A DNA stretch of 64,000 nt, taken from Pseudoalteromonas sp. Lineage in GTDB: Bacteria > Pseudomonadota > Gammaproteobacteria > Enterobacterales > Alteromonadaceae. Position numbers and translations under genes: made by a program. Under the pieces are notes generated by a model. That model did not search any database, was not told the DNA's origin, and saw only the letters and a list, made by a program, of their open reading frames with translations. The DNA lies in assembly GCF_018402495.1 (NCBI RefSeq), contig NZ_JAGYIU010000004.1, positions 516,417-580,416 of the forward strand, written 5' to 3'. Of this stretch, positions 63,716-64,000 are shown piece after piece. Each line of letters opens with the position of its first letter. Position 1 is the stretch's first letter.

Positions 63716-64000
63716 CCCTAGCGAGATAAAGTTTAACGCTTTAATCGCAACGTTCTTTAACAATATAAAGCAATCATCTGTGTGGGCACTCGTACAGATT
63801 GAGTTCTAACAGCCGAGCTACTTCGTTCTTTATTGAGCAAGTAACGAGGCAAAAAATTTAGAGTCTCAATGTGATTTCTCGAAAGAGAAACTGAGTGACC
63901 AACAGAATAATTACTTCGGTAGTTATTCAGCACAGTCAATTCGTTTTTGGTAACAAAAACAAATAATTCAGAATTCATTGAGCAGTCTCATCTCTTAATA
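63716..64000 (+). other. Leader of an rRNA operon (16S gene lies beyond the window)
   Basis: The leader contains a boxA antiterminator CGTTCTTTAACA (63751-63762; consensus TGCTCTTTAACA), the site bound by the NusB encoded at 48168. A small stem AAAG/CTTT just upstream is in boxB position. Downstream is a perfect hairpin TTTCTC-GAAA-GAGAAA (63875-63890). The mature 16S start (AGAGTTTGATC-type) is not reached by 64000. No protein gene is believable here. Confidence 0.87.

Noticed and set aside
63757..63978. 73-codon minus-strand open frame near the window end
   Set aside because: It lies antisense to the rRNA leader hairpins and has no ribosome site.
1..64000. CRISPR arrays, tRNA genes, prophage genes
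   Set aside because: No spaced direct repeats, cloverleaf sequences with CCA-type ends, or phage structural genes were recognised on reading both strands; a tRNAscan or CRISPR search was not possible here.

Overview
The window reads as an AT-rich marine gammaproteobacterial chromosome, most probably Pseudoalteromonas or a close Alteromonadales relative. The pointers are a sodium-type flagellar stator pair (pomA-pomB), the gene order nrdR-ribD-ribE-ribB-ribH-nusB-thiL-pgpA facing dxs-ispA-xseB, a GH3 lipoprotein resembling Pseudoalteromonas exo-beta-glucanases, and many secreted peptidases and signalling proteins. The genus call is inference from protein and gene-order recognition, not from a database search.

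Layout. 1-1.7 kb is an accessory edge: the 3' end of a transposase, a Phd/ParE-type toxin-antitoxin pair, and an imperfect palindrome that looks like an integron attC recombination site. 1.7-6 kb holds a semialdehyde dehydrogenase divergent from a nitronate monooxygenase/Crp-type regulator pair, a YgjV-like membrane protein and a Nudix hydrolase. 6.2-11.8 kb is a five-gene phosphorelay cluster (sigma-54 response regulator, a 69-residue stand-alone H-box protein, CHASE3 kinase, Rcp1-like receiver, hybrid kinase with three receivers). 11.8-19.5 kb is a beta-glucan/beta-glucoside locus: lacI-type regulator, GPH transporter and GH1 beta-glucosidase on one strand, FHS sugar transporter and GH3 lipoprotein on the other, with two perfect 14-20 bp palindromic operators between them. 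19.7-37.7 kb contains mostly single genes: FAH-family enzyme, solute-binding-like protein, Tas-like reductase, thioesterase, SOS-controlled dinB, M17 and S9 and M49-like peptidases, a chemoreceptor, HIT and phosphatase-like proteins, HDOD protein, rdgC, and a kinase divergent from a CheY-like receiver.

37.7-42.6 kb is the threonine operon with an intact leader peptide and attenuator (thrL-thrABC). glyA follows, then the nrdR/riboflavin/nusB/thiL/pgpA run (44-50 kb), in which the GTP cyclohydrolase II half of RibB has lost its zinc cysteines. A large Reg_prop-YYY-GGDEF sensor sits between this and the opposite-strand dxs-ispA-xseB operon. pomAB (56.7-58.4 kb) has a near-consensus FliA (sigma-28) promoter and a C9 tract at the start of pomB. 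It is followed by an Asp-rich 24-residue ORF and a membrane-protein gene split by a one-base frame change on a T-TTT-TTC heptamer. topB, an M20 amidohydrolase and cnoX (ybbN) follow. The last 600 bp are the tandem promoters and leader of an rRNA operon whose 16S gene starts beyond the window.

Most of the sequence is ordinary core genome. The least explained items are the stand-alone H-box protein inside the phosphorelay cluster, the 24-residue ORF plus frame-shifted membrane protein after pomB, and the attC-like site beside the toxin-antitoxin pair.
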